The translations under genes were made by a program, and so were the position numbers. From the NCBI GenBank assembly GCA_017483195.1, contig JAFULR010000005.1, positions 34,749 to 98,748 of the forward strand: 64,000 nt of DNA. The letters are read 5' to 3'. The notes beneath the pieces are model-generated. The model made no database searches, had not been told where the DNA came from, and was given only the letters and a program-made list of their open reading frames with translations. This DNA comes from Clostridia bacterium (GTDB lineage Bacteria; Bacillota; Clostridia; Oscillospirales; CAG-272). How positions within the stretch are numbered: position 1 is the stretch's first letter; every line of letters begins with the position of its first letter. Shown here in pieces: positions 1-7,510 of this stretch.

Positions 1-855
1 GAATATGTCCCACGCCATATTTCGCAAGATGTTCAAAATGTTCTTTTTTCCTTTTTGAACCTTACCGAAAAACCTAAGCTTTGTTCCTTGCTCCCAATAC
101 GCCAAACCTATATTAACAAAGCCCATATCACTAGTGCAAGTCACTTCATTTTGAAACTTTAAAAGTTCAATGAGTTTTTCTCTTATCTTAGATTTTTCAA
201 AATTAAGCAACACAATCTTTAGCAGCATGCAATAGGTATAATCATACCGTTCTTTATAAACATTTGCCATCCGGGCATACTTAACAAATTGTATTATTTG
301 ATTCGTTGAATCATCGGCATTTATCTTTGCTTCTTCTTCAGACATTATAGGAATGTTTAAGAAATAGAATACGCTCCATATACTAATTCGATTTTTAAAA
401 TCAAATTCTTTAGAGATGATGCAGTTTTCACTTACATATGCATCAATATTAATCTCTGAAGCAATTGTTCTGTTTATCCGCAAAGGTAAAACAACGGGAA
501 TATTAACATCATCCAAGCATCCATTAATATATCTTTCGATGTAACTTACTATTTGCGTATCCAATCCAATGTCATAATTCAAAAAAACACCTTCTGCTTT
601 TTTGGAAAACAAATCTGTGTTCAATATCATTAGTTTGTTTGAATAGAATACAGAAGAAACCTCTCCTTTTTTGATATCAAACATATTTATTACTGATGAA
701 ATTATATCGCTTCCTCTTTGCAAATCAACATATATAAAATCAACGTTGTTTAGATATGAAAAGTATTGATTAAAAACTTCCAAGCAATCTTCATTATTTA
801 CACTGCAAACCTTGTCAATTGCCATTTCCCTGATTTCTGCATTTGTATACTCCAT
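1..855 (-). CDS. Hypothetical protein, 5' part only (cut by window edge)
   Basis: The reading frame starts at ATG 855, just downstream of the SD sequence GGAGGG, and stays open for 285 codons to base 1, so the C-terminus lies outside the window. The protein is rich in Ile, Asn and Leu and appears mostly helical and soluble; I see no signal peptide, membrane segment, Walker motif or known catalytic motif. It points away from the integration-junction repeat at about 1.0-1.2 kb and so probably belongs to the flank or to a neighbouring element. I do not recognise the family. That it is a gene is fairly certain from its length and SD; its function is unknown. Confidence 0.75.
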   Translation of the reverse strand, partial: MEYTNAEIREMAIDKVCSVNNEDCLEVFNQYFSYLNNVDFIYVDLQRGSDIISSVINMFDIKKGEVSSVFYSNKLMILNTDLFSKKAEGVFLNYDIGLDTQIVSYIERYINGCLDDVNIPVVLPLRINRTIASEINIDAYVSENCIISKEFDFKNRISIWSVFYFLNIPIMSEEEAKINADDSTNQIIQFVKYARMANVYKERYDYTYCMLLKIVLLNFEKSKIREKLIELLKFQNEVTCTSDMGFVNIGLAYWEQGTKLRFFGKVQKGKKNILNILRNMAWDIF

Positions 856-942
856 GACACCCTCCTACATAATTAATCGAAAACAATTTCATAAATATTA
901 TACCACCTTTATACAAAAATGTCCACATATTAGTTAGCATGC

Positions 943-1179
943 GAATCGCCTTTTCTTTGATTACTGTGTATCAAATTTTGAACATCACTGATACATAAAG
1001 ATAGTCCCTGAACATCAAGAAACGATGTTCAGAGGCTTGTTTTTTTGACCACATGTTTGACCACTTACAGAACCGGAGCACATGGAAACAAGAGCGCCAG
1101 AGAGCGCGTTTTGACAACTTTTGTGTACCAGAAAGGTCTAAACGGAGCAGAAACGCCTAGAAAATAGTAATTTTTACCA
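943..1179. repeat. Integration-junction repeat, copy 1
   Basis: Bases 1034-1147 are identical to 43852-43965 (114 bp), with weaker similarity on both sides. The unit runs terminator hairpin, the motif TTGACCACATGTTTGACCAC, about 120 bp of spacer, then the att-like sequence. A diverged copy with the same order lies at 48.86-49.08 kb, and the motif alone recurs at about 36.92 kb. I see no convincing gene inside. I interpret it as DNA left at element-chromosome junctions by repeated integration at one site. Confidence 0.75.
1008..1046 (+). terminator. Intrinsic terminator in the left junction repeat
   Basis: A 9-bp stem (CTGAACATC with GATGTTCAG) is followed by a T-run at 1040-1046. A closely related hairpin stands at the same relative place in the junction repeat near 43.8 kb, and functionally equivalent hairpins precede the shared motif near 36.9 and 48.9 kb. 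Confidence 0.6.
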
Positions 1180-1224
1180 TTGGGGTGGTAGAGGCCGCAA
1201 GTTCAAGTCTTGTCACTCAGACCA
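1180..1224 (+). repeat. Putative attL: 45-bp direct repeat resembling a tRNA 3' end
   Basis: These 45 bases are identical to 36744-36788. The end of the repeat can be drawn as a tRNA T-arm (stem GCAAG with CTTGT, loop TTCAAGT), followed by a 7-nt acceptor strand CACTCAG, discriminator A and CCA. A terminator hairpin follows immediately, as expected after an RNA gene. Upstream there is no matching 5' acceptor strand, so this is only the 3' end of such a gene. A tyrosine integrase starts 228 bp inside, which fits an attachment site. The tRNA isotype could not be assigned. Confidence 0.75.
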
Positions 1225-1227
1225 GTT

Positions 1228-1257
1228 AAACCGAGCACGAAAGTGTTCGGTTTTTCT
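1228..1257 (+). terminator. Terminator directly after putative attL
   Basis: An 11-bp stem (AAACCGAGCAC with GTGTTCGGTTT, one G-T pair) with a GAAA loop runs into a T-rich tract, starting 4 bases after the CCA of the att-like sequence. Hairpins of different sequence occupy the same position after the other two att-like copies. Confidence 0.75.
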
Positions 1258-1339
1258 TTATTTATCAAGGGTTTTCGGACTTTTTGCGTTTTTCTGATCG
1301 CTACCACAAAGCATTGGATTTTAGGCAAAATGGTACAAA

Positions 1340-1361
1340 TATCAACTCGCGTATCAACTCG
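1340..1361. promoter_or_regulatory. Possible integrase arm-type sites
   Basis: TATCAACTCG occurs twice head to tail with a 12-bp period (1340-1349 and 1352-1361), between the att-like core and the integrase start. A related GTATCAACT lies at 36588-36596, about 150 bp inside the opposite att repeat. Short direct repeats flanking both ends are typical of arm-binding sites for tyrosine recombinases with an N-terminal arm-binding domain. The role is inferred from position and repetition only. Confidence 0.35.
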
Positions 1362-1451
1362 TTCACTTGAAAATAGTTTACTTAGAGTGGAGGCCACCCT
1401 CAAAAAACCTATATTTTATCTCACATTTTCACTATCTAAAGGAGGTAAAAT

Positions 1452-2642
1452 ATGGCCAGTGTAACCGAAAAAAGCAACGGAAAATGTGTAGTTCGCGTGT
1501 TTTGTGGAAATGATGACTACGGACGCAAGGTTGTCAAGAGCAAGACCTTCACTCCCAGCTCACCCAATCTTTCCTATTCAAAATATCACAAGGAGCTGAC
1601 ACATTTCACAAAGCTCTTTGAGGAAGAATGCCAAGAGCTGATCGAAAAAGGACTTTTGAACTGCATAAGTCAAAGCAAGATGCCCTTCTCTGCTTTTTGC
1701 GAGAAATATCTTGAGATTCAAGAAAAGAATCTTGCGCCCGAGACCTTACATTTTTATCGAACCGTCATCAACACACATTTAATTCCTATGTACGGAAAAC
1801 TGATGATATCGGATATTAAGGTAAGGCACATCCAGGATTACATCGTTTTCCTTTCCAAGAAGAAAAAACCCCATAGCAGACTTGAGATATCCCCCGCAAC
1901 AGTCAAGCGATATACAACAGTCTTGCGCTCCATTATGACGCTTGCATACAAGATGGAGTACATCGAGGATGATATTAGTTCCTCTAAAAGATTAGTATTT
2001 CCAAAGGAGGAAACACCTGAGATCGAAGTCTTTTCCGAGGACGAGCTTAACACCATATTTGAAGCGCTTGAGAGCGAGCCAATAAACATTCGTGTATTAA
2101 TTGAGCTTGCGTTAATGACCGGATGCAGACGTGGTGAAATAGTTGGGCTTAAATGGAGTGACATTGATTTGGAAAAGCAGACTATCTCAATTAAAAGAAG
2201 TGCTTATCAGGTAGCTAATCAAGAAATCAAAACTAAAATGCCCAAAAGCAAGAACAGTATCAGAAGGTTCTCAATTCCCTCTCGCCTGTGTTTGACCTTG
2301 AATGAGTATAAGAATGACTATGATACTTGCAAGGCAATGTGGGGCGAAAGCTGTAACCCCGAGGGCTATCTTTTTACACAGTTTGATGGAACATTGATGC
2401 ATCCCGACACGCCGACGAGGCAGTACGCAAAATTCTTAAAACGACACGGCATACGGCACATAAAGTTTCATGCCTTACGCCATACTGCTGCCACAATTCT
2501 TCTTGCTAACGGTTGTGATATTAAAACAGTTTCAGCACATCTCGGACACGGTGACATTGAAACAACAAATATCTATCTGCACGCTATGCAAGAGGCGGAT
2601 AGGAAAGCCGCCAACACTCTTGATAAGCTATTTGCTAAGTAA
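1452..2642 (+). CDS. int: Tyrosine-type site-specific integrase
   Basis: This 396-aa protein is a tyrosine recombinase that would cut and rejoin DNA at the att-like repeats to insert or excise the island. The N-terminal ~70 residues resemble an arm-binding domain and residues ~70-170 the core-binding SAM-like domain. The catalytic domain shows the first Arg in TGCRRGEI, the HxxR box in HALRHT, the second His in LGHGDIETT and the Tyr nucleophile in NIYLH. The ATG follows a strong SD (AAAGGAGGT) and the gene ends at a terminator. It lies 228 bp inside the left 45-bp repeat and reads into the element, the usual position. A second, distinct integrase lies just downstream on the other strand. Confidence 0.93.
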   Translation: MASVTEKSNGKCVVRVFCGNDDYGRKVVKSKTFTPSSPNLSYSKYHKELTHFTKLFEEECQELIEKGLLNCISQSKMPFSAFCEKYLEIQEKNLAPETLHFYRTVINTHLIPMYGKLMISDIKVRHIQDYIVFLSKKKKPHSRLEISPATVKRYTTVLRSIMTLAYKMEYIEDDISSSKRLVFPKEETPEIEVFSEDELNTIFEALESEPINIRVLIELALMTGCRRGEIVGLKWSDIDLEKQTISIKRSAYQVANQEIKTKMPKSKNSIRRFSIPSRLCLTLNEYKNDYDTCKAMWGESCNPEGYLFTQFDGTLMHPDTPTRQYAKFLKRHGIRHIKFHALRHTAATILLANGCDIKTVSAHLGHGDIETTNIYLHAMQEADRKAANTLDKLFAK

Positions 2643-2646
2643 AATG

Positions 2647-2674
2647 AGCTCCGCACAAATGCGGAGCTTTTTTT
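2647..2674. terminator. Bidirectional terminator between convergent genes
   Basis: A perfect 9-bp stem (AGCTCCGCA with TGCGGAGCT) has a CAAA loop, a T-run on the + side and A-rich DNA on the other. It separates the + strand integrase from the - strand excisionase-like gene. Confidence 0.85.
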
Positions 2675-3134
2675 ACCTATAACGTCTGGCTGTAACAATT
2701 GAACATTGCAATTCTTCGGAGGGCTTTGAATATTTATGTTCAAAAATGATATTAGTAAGTCTTTCTTCATTTTCCTTGTCAAAGGATTCAAGGGCAACGT
2801 AAGTTCGATTACCAATGTGAATGTTTGGAATATAGTCATATTTACCCAGCTCACAGACAAGTTGGCGGCTTAATCCCATTTCCAGGCTTGCTGTATATGA
2901 GTAAGCTCCGTGGACTGTTCTTATTCGAGGCAGCTCCTTTCTATCTCTCATTCCTAAAAGATAGTTGATGTCCCTGATTAAGTATTCCAGATCATAATAA
3001 ACACGATTGCCCCTCGCAAATGAACGTATGGATCCATCCCTCGACAAGTATTCAAGGAAAGCAACTGTAATATCGGTTTCAGGATCAATCTCTTTGATAT
3101 CAGCTATTATCTTGTGTTTTGTTTTGAGTCTCAT
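2673..3134 (-). CDS. Putative excisionase-like DNA-binding protein
   Basis: A 153-aa protein whose two halves share a pattern: a GNR box followed by Tyr/Val and a helix (ARGNRVYYDLEYL near residues 40-52 and HIGNRTYVALESF near 106-118). This resembles the winged-helix fold of excisionases (Xis) and MerR-like proteins present in two copies. The ATG at 3134 has the SD GGGGG and lies 35 nt inside the 3' end of the upstream integrase gene, so the two are translationally coupled. An integrase-Xis pair would control the direction of recombination. The family assignment is my inference from pattern and context, not a recognised signature. Confidence 0.55.
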   Translation of the reverse strand: MRLKTKHKIIADIKEIDPETDITVAFLEYLSRDGSIRSFARGNRVYYDLEYLIRDINYLLGMRDRKELPRIRTVHGAYSYTASLEMGLSRQLVCELGKYDYIPNIHIGNRTYVALESFDKENEERLTNIIFEHKYSKPSEELQCSIVTARRYR

Positions 3135-4320
3135 TAGTCCCCCTGTCTTTATTAGTATTTAACAGTGCAGATAAAGTTTCTGAAGAAGCTTTTTTGGCTT
3201 CATCATAGGTATGCACATACCTCATAGTTGTACTGATGTTTTTATGCCCAAGATTGTCACGAATAGTATCAATAGACACGTTATTCGAGTTGAGAACAGA
3301 TGCATAAGTATGCCTCAATCCATGAGTGTGTATCGGATCCCCGACCATAAGCCCGGTGATCTTCTTGATTCGTTTGCCCGCCATATCAGCGCTTAGGTAA
3401 TCCTTAGTCCTCTCACCGCGAAGGATCTTGTTTGAGGGCTTGTAATCTTTATTTGCCACAAGTGTTTCCCTATACTCCTTCAAGAGATCCTGGAGCTGCA
3501 CAGGTATGTAGACCACTCTTTGTAAATAGGTCTTAGTGCTCTTCTCTATCTGTCCACTTCCCTTTGGTCTGACAGCAGCTTTCCTTATCATAAGCTTCTC
3601 CCCTTCCCAATCTTCCCAAGCCAGAGCAACGATCTCGCCCCTTCGTAGGCCTGCAAGCCCATCGAGGCAAACCAATATTTTGTCTTGAAGTGAGATCAGA
3701 TCACTTGATAAAAGCTCGTTGAAGAGCTTCCAATAATCATCCGGTGAATAGTATTTTACTACCTTCTCTTCAATCTTTGGCTTGGATACTTCCTTTCGAT
3801 CGAAGGGATAACGTGGGGCATACTTGTTTTTTACACACCAATGCATTAATTCACAAAAGCAAGTTTCGTAACGCCTTATAGTAGCAGCTGAAAGTGACTT
3901 TTGTACAGTTAAATGTGGACGTTCTGCAGGGTCATTTTTAATAAGACGATTAACAAAGTTTTCAAGGTCGCACTGGTCAATATTTGAAATAGCCTTCTTC
4001 TTTACCACTGGTATGATGTCTTTTTTAATAATGCCCAAATATAAGTCAGCAGTTTCGGGGGAGTTGATGATCTTGTACTCCTCGATGAAATAAATATATA
4101 CATCTTCAACTGTTTTGCTGAATTTGGGCGGGTTTATTTTATTGTCGTGATAAAGCTTATCAAGCTTTTCGCGCTCTTCCTGAGCCTTGCAGATAGCTAT
4201 CTCGGGTGGATACACTTCTGGGAGTTCGAATGTGATTACAAACTGTTCCTTATAGCCATTGGTATGTCTGCAAAGACGTGTTTTGAATGTTGTTTCATTA
4301 ATCTGATTTATCTTACTCAT
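3100..4320 (-). CDS. Second tyrosine-type site-specific recombinase
   Basis: A 406-aa tyrosine recombinase. The catalytic residues are visible: Arg in GLRRGEIVAL, HxxR in HGLRHTYAS, His in LGHKNISTT, and Tyr in MRYVHT. The start at ATG 4320 is chosen over the ATG 15 nt upstream because GGAGGTC lies 6-7 nt before it. It differs clearly in sequence from the integrase at 1452 and faces the opposite way, toward it. It is co-transcribed with the excisionase-like gene. It may serve a different attachment site, act as a resolvase for a replicating form, or be a leftover from another element. Upstream lies a long non-coding repeat block that could contain its binding sites. Confidence 0.9.
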   Translation of the reverse strand: MSKINQINETTFKTRLCRHTNGYKEQFVITFELPEVYPPEIAICKAQEEREKLDKLYHDNKINPPKFSKTVEDVYIYFIEEYKIINSPETADLYLGIIKKDIIPVVKKKAISNIDQCDLENFVNRLIKNDPAERPHLTVQKSLSAATIRRYETCFCELMHWCVKNKYAPRYPFDRKEVSKPKIEEKVVKYYSPDDYWKLFNELLSSDLISLQDKILVCLDGLAGLRRGEIVALAWEDWEGEKLMIRKAAVRPKGSGQIEKSTKTYLQRVVYIPVQLQDLLKEYRETLVANKDYKPSNKILRGERTKDYLSADMAGKRIKKITGLMVGDPIHTHGLRHTYASVLNSNNVSIDTIRDNLGHKNISTTMRYVHTYDEAKKASSETLSALLNTNKDRGTNETQNKTQDNS

Positions 4321-4330
4321 ATTCTTGACC

Positions 4331-4680
4331 TCCATTATGATAAATTTCTAAATGTTTTTGCACACAAATTATTAAAGTGGAAAAACACATATGTACTTGA
4401 ATTATGATAGATTAAGGAGGAAAAATCTTCTGCCCTATTTTACTGGTCAAACTCATCCATGTTTGAGACATATATTTGGACAAATGCTATCATGCGCTTT
4501 TTTCAAGCGGAAAGACACATGAGCTATAAAAAATAGTTTTCAAGAGGTGGCGTTTAGCAAACATGTCTTTCCACTCTTTTTTATTATGATAGAGTGAAAT
4601 CAAGAAATCTTTTTGTATGGATTTGCACTACAAATGTCCACATTTCTCGCTGACATTTATATTATGATAGAGTGAAGGCC
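4331..4680. repeat. Non-coding block with ATTATGATA boxes and an inverted repeat
   Basis: Four ATTATGATA boxes lie at 4335, 4401, 4582 and 4662; the last two share ATTATGATAGAGTGAA. Between them GGAAAGACACATG (4509) and ACATGTCTTTCC (4561) form an inverted repeat spanning about 65 bp, with a related GTGGAAAAACACATATG at 4377. No coding potential stands out. TATGAT could act as a -10 element, or the boxes may be binding sites for the adjacent recombinase or Xis-like protein. The sequence alone cannot decide. Confidence 0.5.
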
Positions 4681-4768
4681 AATAATAATTTCTCTTTTAC
4701 TTTTTCCTTTAACATTTCTTATAACCTCTTTCATTTTCTCTATTATGTTCTCCAAAACAAAAAACCGC

Positions 4769-5230
4769 CCTGCTTTCACAGGACGGGTAAACGTCAGATA
4801 ATTGAGGGAGATATGACGGAGGGCAAATTCCTCTCTCTCCTTCTCTTTATTTCTTTCTGATTCGTGTATTCAAATGGATCAGTTCTTCTATACAGTTAGG
4901 ACGGTTTAAAATAAAGAGATTTGAGAGAGAGCTTGCTGAGAGGATCTTTGCCCCTCTTCTTTATTCTCTTTAAAGATGTGATGAAGCGTTCTATGTAAAC
5001 ACGATAGGAACGCAAAAACGAAGGAGAATTTGAGAGAGAAAGCACTCTCATTTTCTCCTTCACATTCTCATTTTTCTCTCCATAAAAGATGTAATCAACT
5101 GTTCTATGCAAACAGTATAGGCACACAAAAACTGAAGGAAAGTTTGAGAGAGATTCTTAATTCAATAGATTAGCCGTCCTATCTGCTTAGGACAATTTTA
5201 AAAAGAAGCGTTGACGGAGAAAACATCTCT
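4769..5230. repeat. Tandem degenerate repeats with embedded hairpins
   Basis: Two near-identical ~68-bp units start at 4972 and 5085 (period 113 bp), each with a GTTCTATG..CAAA..TATAGG hairpin and a GAGAGAGA purine run. A shorter related unit starts near 4880, and another hairpin (CGTCCTA..TAGGAC) lies near 5174. A GC-rich hairpin opens the block at 4769-4787. Purine runs (GAGAGAG) alternate with pyrimidine runs (CTCTC), giving many possible long-range pairings. There is no open frame of note. Candidates are a replication origin with iterons, an array of small RNAs, or recombinase accessory sites. Confidence 0.5.
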
Positions 5231-5387
5231 CATATTCTCCTTCATATTCTCTTTGATTTAATTCGATGAGACTCAACGGAATGTATGAAGGAGATATCAC
5301 TAAGACTCAAATCCGGAGTTTAAGAATTGTCCGCGAAGGAGAAAAGCCATCCTTCACATCCTCCATCAATCTCAATGGATTATCTCT

Positions 5388-5546
5388 TTCAAGCTATAGC
5401 ATTTTTGAATACTTCTCCAAAAATGTTATAGCCTATTAGCATTCTTGAAAAAGGCTGACAAAAAATACTACGAGATAACGATGCATTTTTGAGATACATT
5501 TGCAAAAATGTTATAGCATACTAACATTCTTGAAAAAGGCTGACCG
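5388..5546. repeat. Two hairpin repeats, 85-bp period
   Basis: Two copies of a stem-loop plus tail lie 85 bp apart. In the first, GCTATAGCATTTTTG and CCAAAAATGTTATAGC (about 5390-5432) form a near-perfect ~15-bp stem. In the second the stem is partly degraded (about 5475-5515). Both copies end in the shared CATTCTTGAAAAAGGCTGAC. Nothing coding is seen. They could be two small RNA genes or protein-binding sites. Confidence 0.5.
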
Positions 5547-5606
5547 ACAAACAGAACAAAAATCATACATTTAGGATTGATAAATATTGGTGCAAAAACA
5601 AGAAAA

Positions 5607-5634
5607 CGAGCTTCAAAATGAAGCTCGCTTTTTA
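5607..5634. terminator. Bidirectional intrinsic terminator
   Basis: A perfect 9-bp stem (CGAGCTTCA with TGAAGCTCG) with an AAA loop has T-rich sequence on both strands. It ends the - strand ADP-ribosylglycohydrolase transcript and isolates it from the repeat block. Confidence 0.8.
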
Positions 5635-5693
5635 TATTATAAAGTGTAGTATGTCTCAATTATTCAATTCATTTCTATTCTGTAGTGGAATAA

Positions 5694-6635
5694 TTAGTTA
5701 TCCCAAACTTTGGCAGCCCTCTCGCACATTTCCTCAATACATTCCCTTTTAGCGAGAGTATTAAGCCACTCTTTGGGAATCGCGTCATATCCGTAGAGTG
5801 CGCCGGCGAGGCCGCCTGCTATTGCGGCGACGGTGTCGGTATCTTCACCGAGGTTGACGGCTTTTAGCACACAATCGCGATAATTCTCGGTTGTGAGAAT
5901 GCACCAGAGAGCCGCCTCAAGCGTGTCAACGACGTAGCCGCCACTCTTTATCTCATAACGGCTCAAATGCTCAAAATCGGGCTTAAACAGGCGCTCATAG
6001 TGTTCGATTTCGGGTAGGAATGCAAGATCATCGGCGGCAAATTTGAGTCCTTCACAAATCTTATCTTTTGTTTGCTCCATCATTATGAAGTTAAACACAG
6101 TTGAGTAAATAAGGCAAGCAACTTTCGAACGATCGTGCGAGTGCGTGAGTGCAGAAACATTGTCGATGAGCGCAAACCAATCCCATTCCCTGATCTTGTT
6201 AACATATGCATACAGGACCGCAACGTGAATTCGCATCAAGGAGCCGTTTCCGTTGTCATACTCCTCTGCTCCGCCACATTCGTGTGGATTTGCGCCTTGC
6301 ATATATCTCAAAATGGATTCACGGCTGGTATTGCCTACGTCAAAGCAGACTCCCTTCGGCGTGAATTCTCCCTGATCAAGCCACTTGACGAAATTGTCCA
6401 TTATCCTTGAGAGATTCCAATCCTTGTGGCTCAGTGCTTCAAGCGTACACAAGCTCATGGAAGTATCGTCGCTCCACGTTCCCGCAGGATAAGGATACGT
6501 ACCAAATCCACGCATATCGGTCACGGGATTTGCATCGAGTTCTTCTCTTGTGCAGAATTCCACAGGTACACCGAGGGCATCGCCCACCGCGTGGCCGAGT
6601 ATTACTGATTTGATTAAGTAGTTATAGTTTTTCAT
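5694..6635 (-). CDS. ADP-ribosylglycohydrolase family protein
   Basis: A 313-aa protein of the DraG/ARH family, which removes ADP-ribose from proteins or other acceptors using two Mg2+ ions. Metal-binding and fold motifs are in place: GHAVGDALG at 14-22, GTWSDDTSMSL at 52-62, NGNGSLMRI mid-protein, ALTHSH, and NLGEDTDTVAAIAGG from about 261. Length is normal for the family and no signal peptide is present. It overlaps the upstream phosphatase-like gene by 14 nt, so the two are co-translated. With the macrodomain and RES genes further on, it adds to an ADP-ribose theme in this island. The substrate cannot be read from sequence. Confidence 0.92.
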   Translation of the reverse strand: MKNYNYLIKSVILGHAVGDALGVPVEFCTREELDANPVTDMRGFGTYPYPAGTWSDDTSMSLCTLEALSHKDWNLSRIMDNFVKWLDQGEFTPKGVCFDVGNTSRESILRYMQGANPHECGGAEEYDNGNGSLMRIHVAVLYAYVNKIREWDWFALIDNVSALTHSHDRSKVACLIYSTVFNFIMMEQTKDKICEGLKFAADDLAFLPEIEHYERLFKPDFEHLSRYEIKSGGYVVDTLEAALWCILTTENYRDCVLKAVNLGEDTDTVAAIAGGLAGALYGYDAIPKEWLNTLAKRECIEEMCERAAKVWDN

Positions 6636-7104
6636 TTTTATGCTCCTTCAGTGCATTATACACTTTTCTAAACACAAGCTTATTGGGATAATACCTATCG
6701 TCAGCAAAGACGCGTATTCCCTTTCCGGTGGTAAATTCGATAATAGCTGCAGCAACGCCTGCGCTACGGGATTGACCGTACTCGCATTGGCAAATCAGAG
6801 TATCAACATTCCCTTTTACACGGTTATAAAACTCAGCGATCTGACGCGCTTGCTCATCACTGAACATATGGTGTTTTTCTTCAATTCTCTTGCGATGCTC
6901 GGGTGTCGGGCAAGGTCCAAGCTGATCTGCAACGGCGTCATTGTCGAGGTCGTCAAAGCTCAGTCGCAATATCTCCCGGGGCATATTTTCAAGCTCCACT
7001 ATAGGATTATGAACACTCGTTATACTTATCACCGCTACACGTTCCTCAAACGGTTCGAGAGCTAAATCCTGCAAAGCAGTTCGTCTCATTATTTTGATTT
7101 TCAT
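6622..7104 (-). CDS. Tyrosine/dual-specificity phosphatase-like protein
   Basis: A 160-aa protein with the Cys-x5-Arg signature loop CEYGQSRSAG near residue 113, preceded by a hydrophobic strand, as in cysteine-based protein tyrosine and dual-specificity phosphatases. The conserved HC before the loop is QC here. The general-acid Asp may be one of those in the DDLDND region (about 47-52). ATG 7104 is preferred over an upstream start because GGTGGTGAA lies just before it. It overlaps the ADP-ribosylglycohydrolase start by 14 nt, so the pair probably acts in one pathway. The physiological substrate is unknown. Confidence 0.75.
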   Translation of the reverse strand: MKIKIMRRTALQDLALEPFEERVAVISITSVHNPIVELENMPREILRLSFDDLDNDAVADQLGPCPTPEHRKRIEEKHHMFSDEQARQIAEFYNRVKGNVDTLICQCEYGQSRSAGVAAAIIEFTTGKGIRVFADDRYYPNKLVFRKVYNALKEHKNEKL

Positions 7105-7211
7105 TGTTTCACCACCTATAAACATATTATATCACAAAATTCGACAAATTTTAGTGCTACTTTTTATTGTTTCCGAAGTGTAGTCAAATCGCTACACCTC
7201 AAAAATTGATG

Positions 7212-7240
7212 TTGACAAATACCGTTATATTTGGTATAAT
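7212..7240 (+). promoter_or_regulatory. Consensus sigma-A promoter of the structured leader
   Basis: A perfect TTGACA (7212-7217), a 17-bp spacer and a perfect TATAAT (7235-7240). Transcription would begin about 7 nt further on, right at the start of the first long RNA stem. Few promoters in this window match the consensus so closely, so a strong, probably constitutive RNA is expected. Confidence 0.9.
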
Positions 7241-7246
7241 TTCAAA

Positions 7247-7480
7247 TGTAGATGGTTTCGCTGCCGTGTGCAAGCACGGAAGAGCTACACTCGTTTGTAG
7301 CCGTGACGACCGGGCAAGAGCTTGCCAACCATCTACAACAAGAAACGGCAGGTCTGCCTCAAAAAGGATATGTACCAACACACGAGTTTGTGTACTGTTT
7401 CTTGCCCCTCAAGAACTCGACTTGGTTCCTTGCTTTGCAAGTAATTTGCGACATTATTGTCGAGTCGGGTTCTTTATTTT
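7247..7480 (+). ncRNA. Structured leader RNA with three stem-loop modules (class unknown)
   Basis: Module 1: an 11-bp perfect stem (TGTAGATGGTT 7247-7257 with AACCATCTACA 7327-7337) closes a four-way junction of hairpins CCGTG/CACGG, GCTACA/TGTAGC and GGCAA/TTGCC. Module 2: CAAGAAAC 7339-7346 pairs GTTTCTTG 7397-7404 and encloses GGCAG/CTGCC and ACACA/TGTGT hairpins. Module 3: ACTCGAC 7415-7421 pairs GTCGAGT 7459-7465, extendable by AAGAAC/GTTCTT, around CTTGC/GCAAG, and is followed by TTTATTTTTAT, like a terminator. Alternative pairings exist between modules. No riboswitch or T-box consensus that I know fits. It may be an independent RNA or a leader regulating the downstream gene. Confidence 0.7.
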
Positions 7481-7510
7481 TATGCCATATTTTGAAAGAA
7501 GGTGATATCC

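Noticed and set aside
1180..1224. Complete tRNA gene at the att-like repeats
   Set aside because: Only the T-arm, acceptor 3' strand and CCA can be drawn; no 5' acceptor strand, D-arm or anticodon arm is present at any of the three copies.
4769..5230. CRISPR-like array
   Set aside because: Units are few, long (~113 bp) and degenerate, spacing is irregular and no cas genes are present.
7252..7505. Short coding frames in the structured leader
   Set aside because: They lack SD sequences and their sequence is explained by extensive base pairing.
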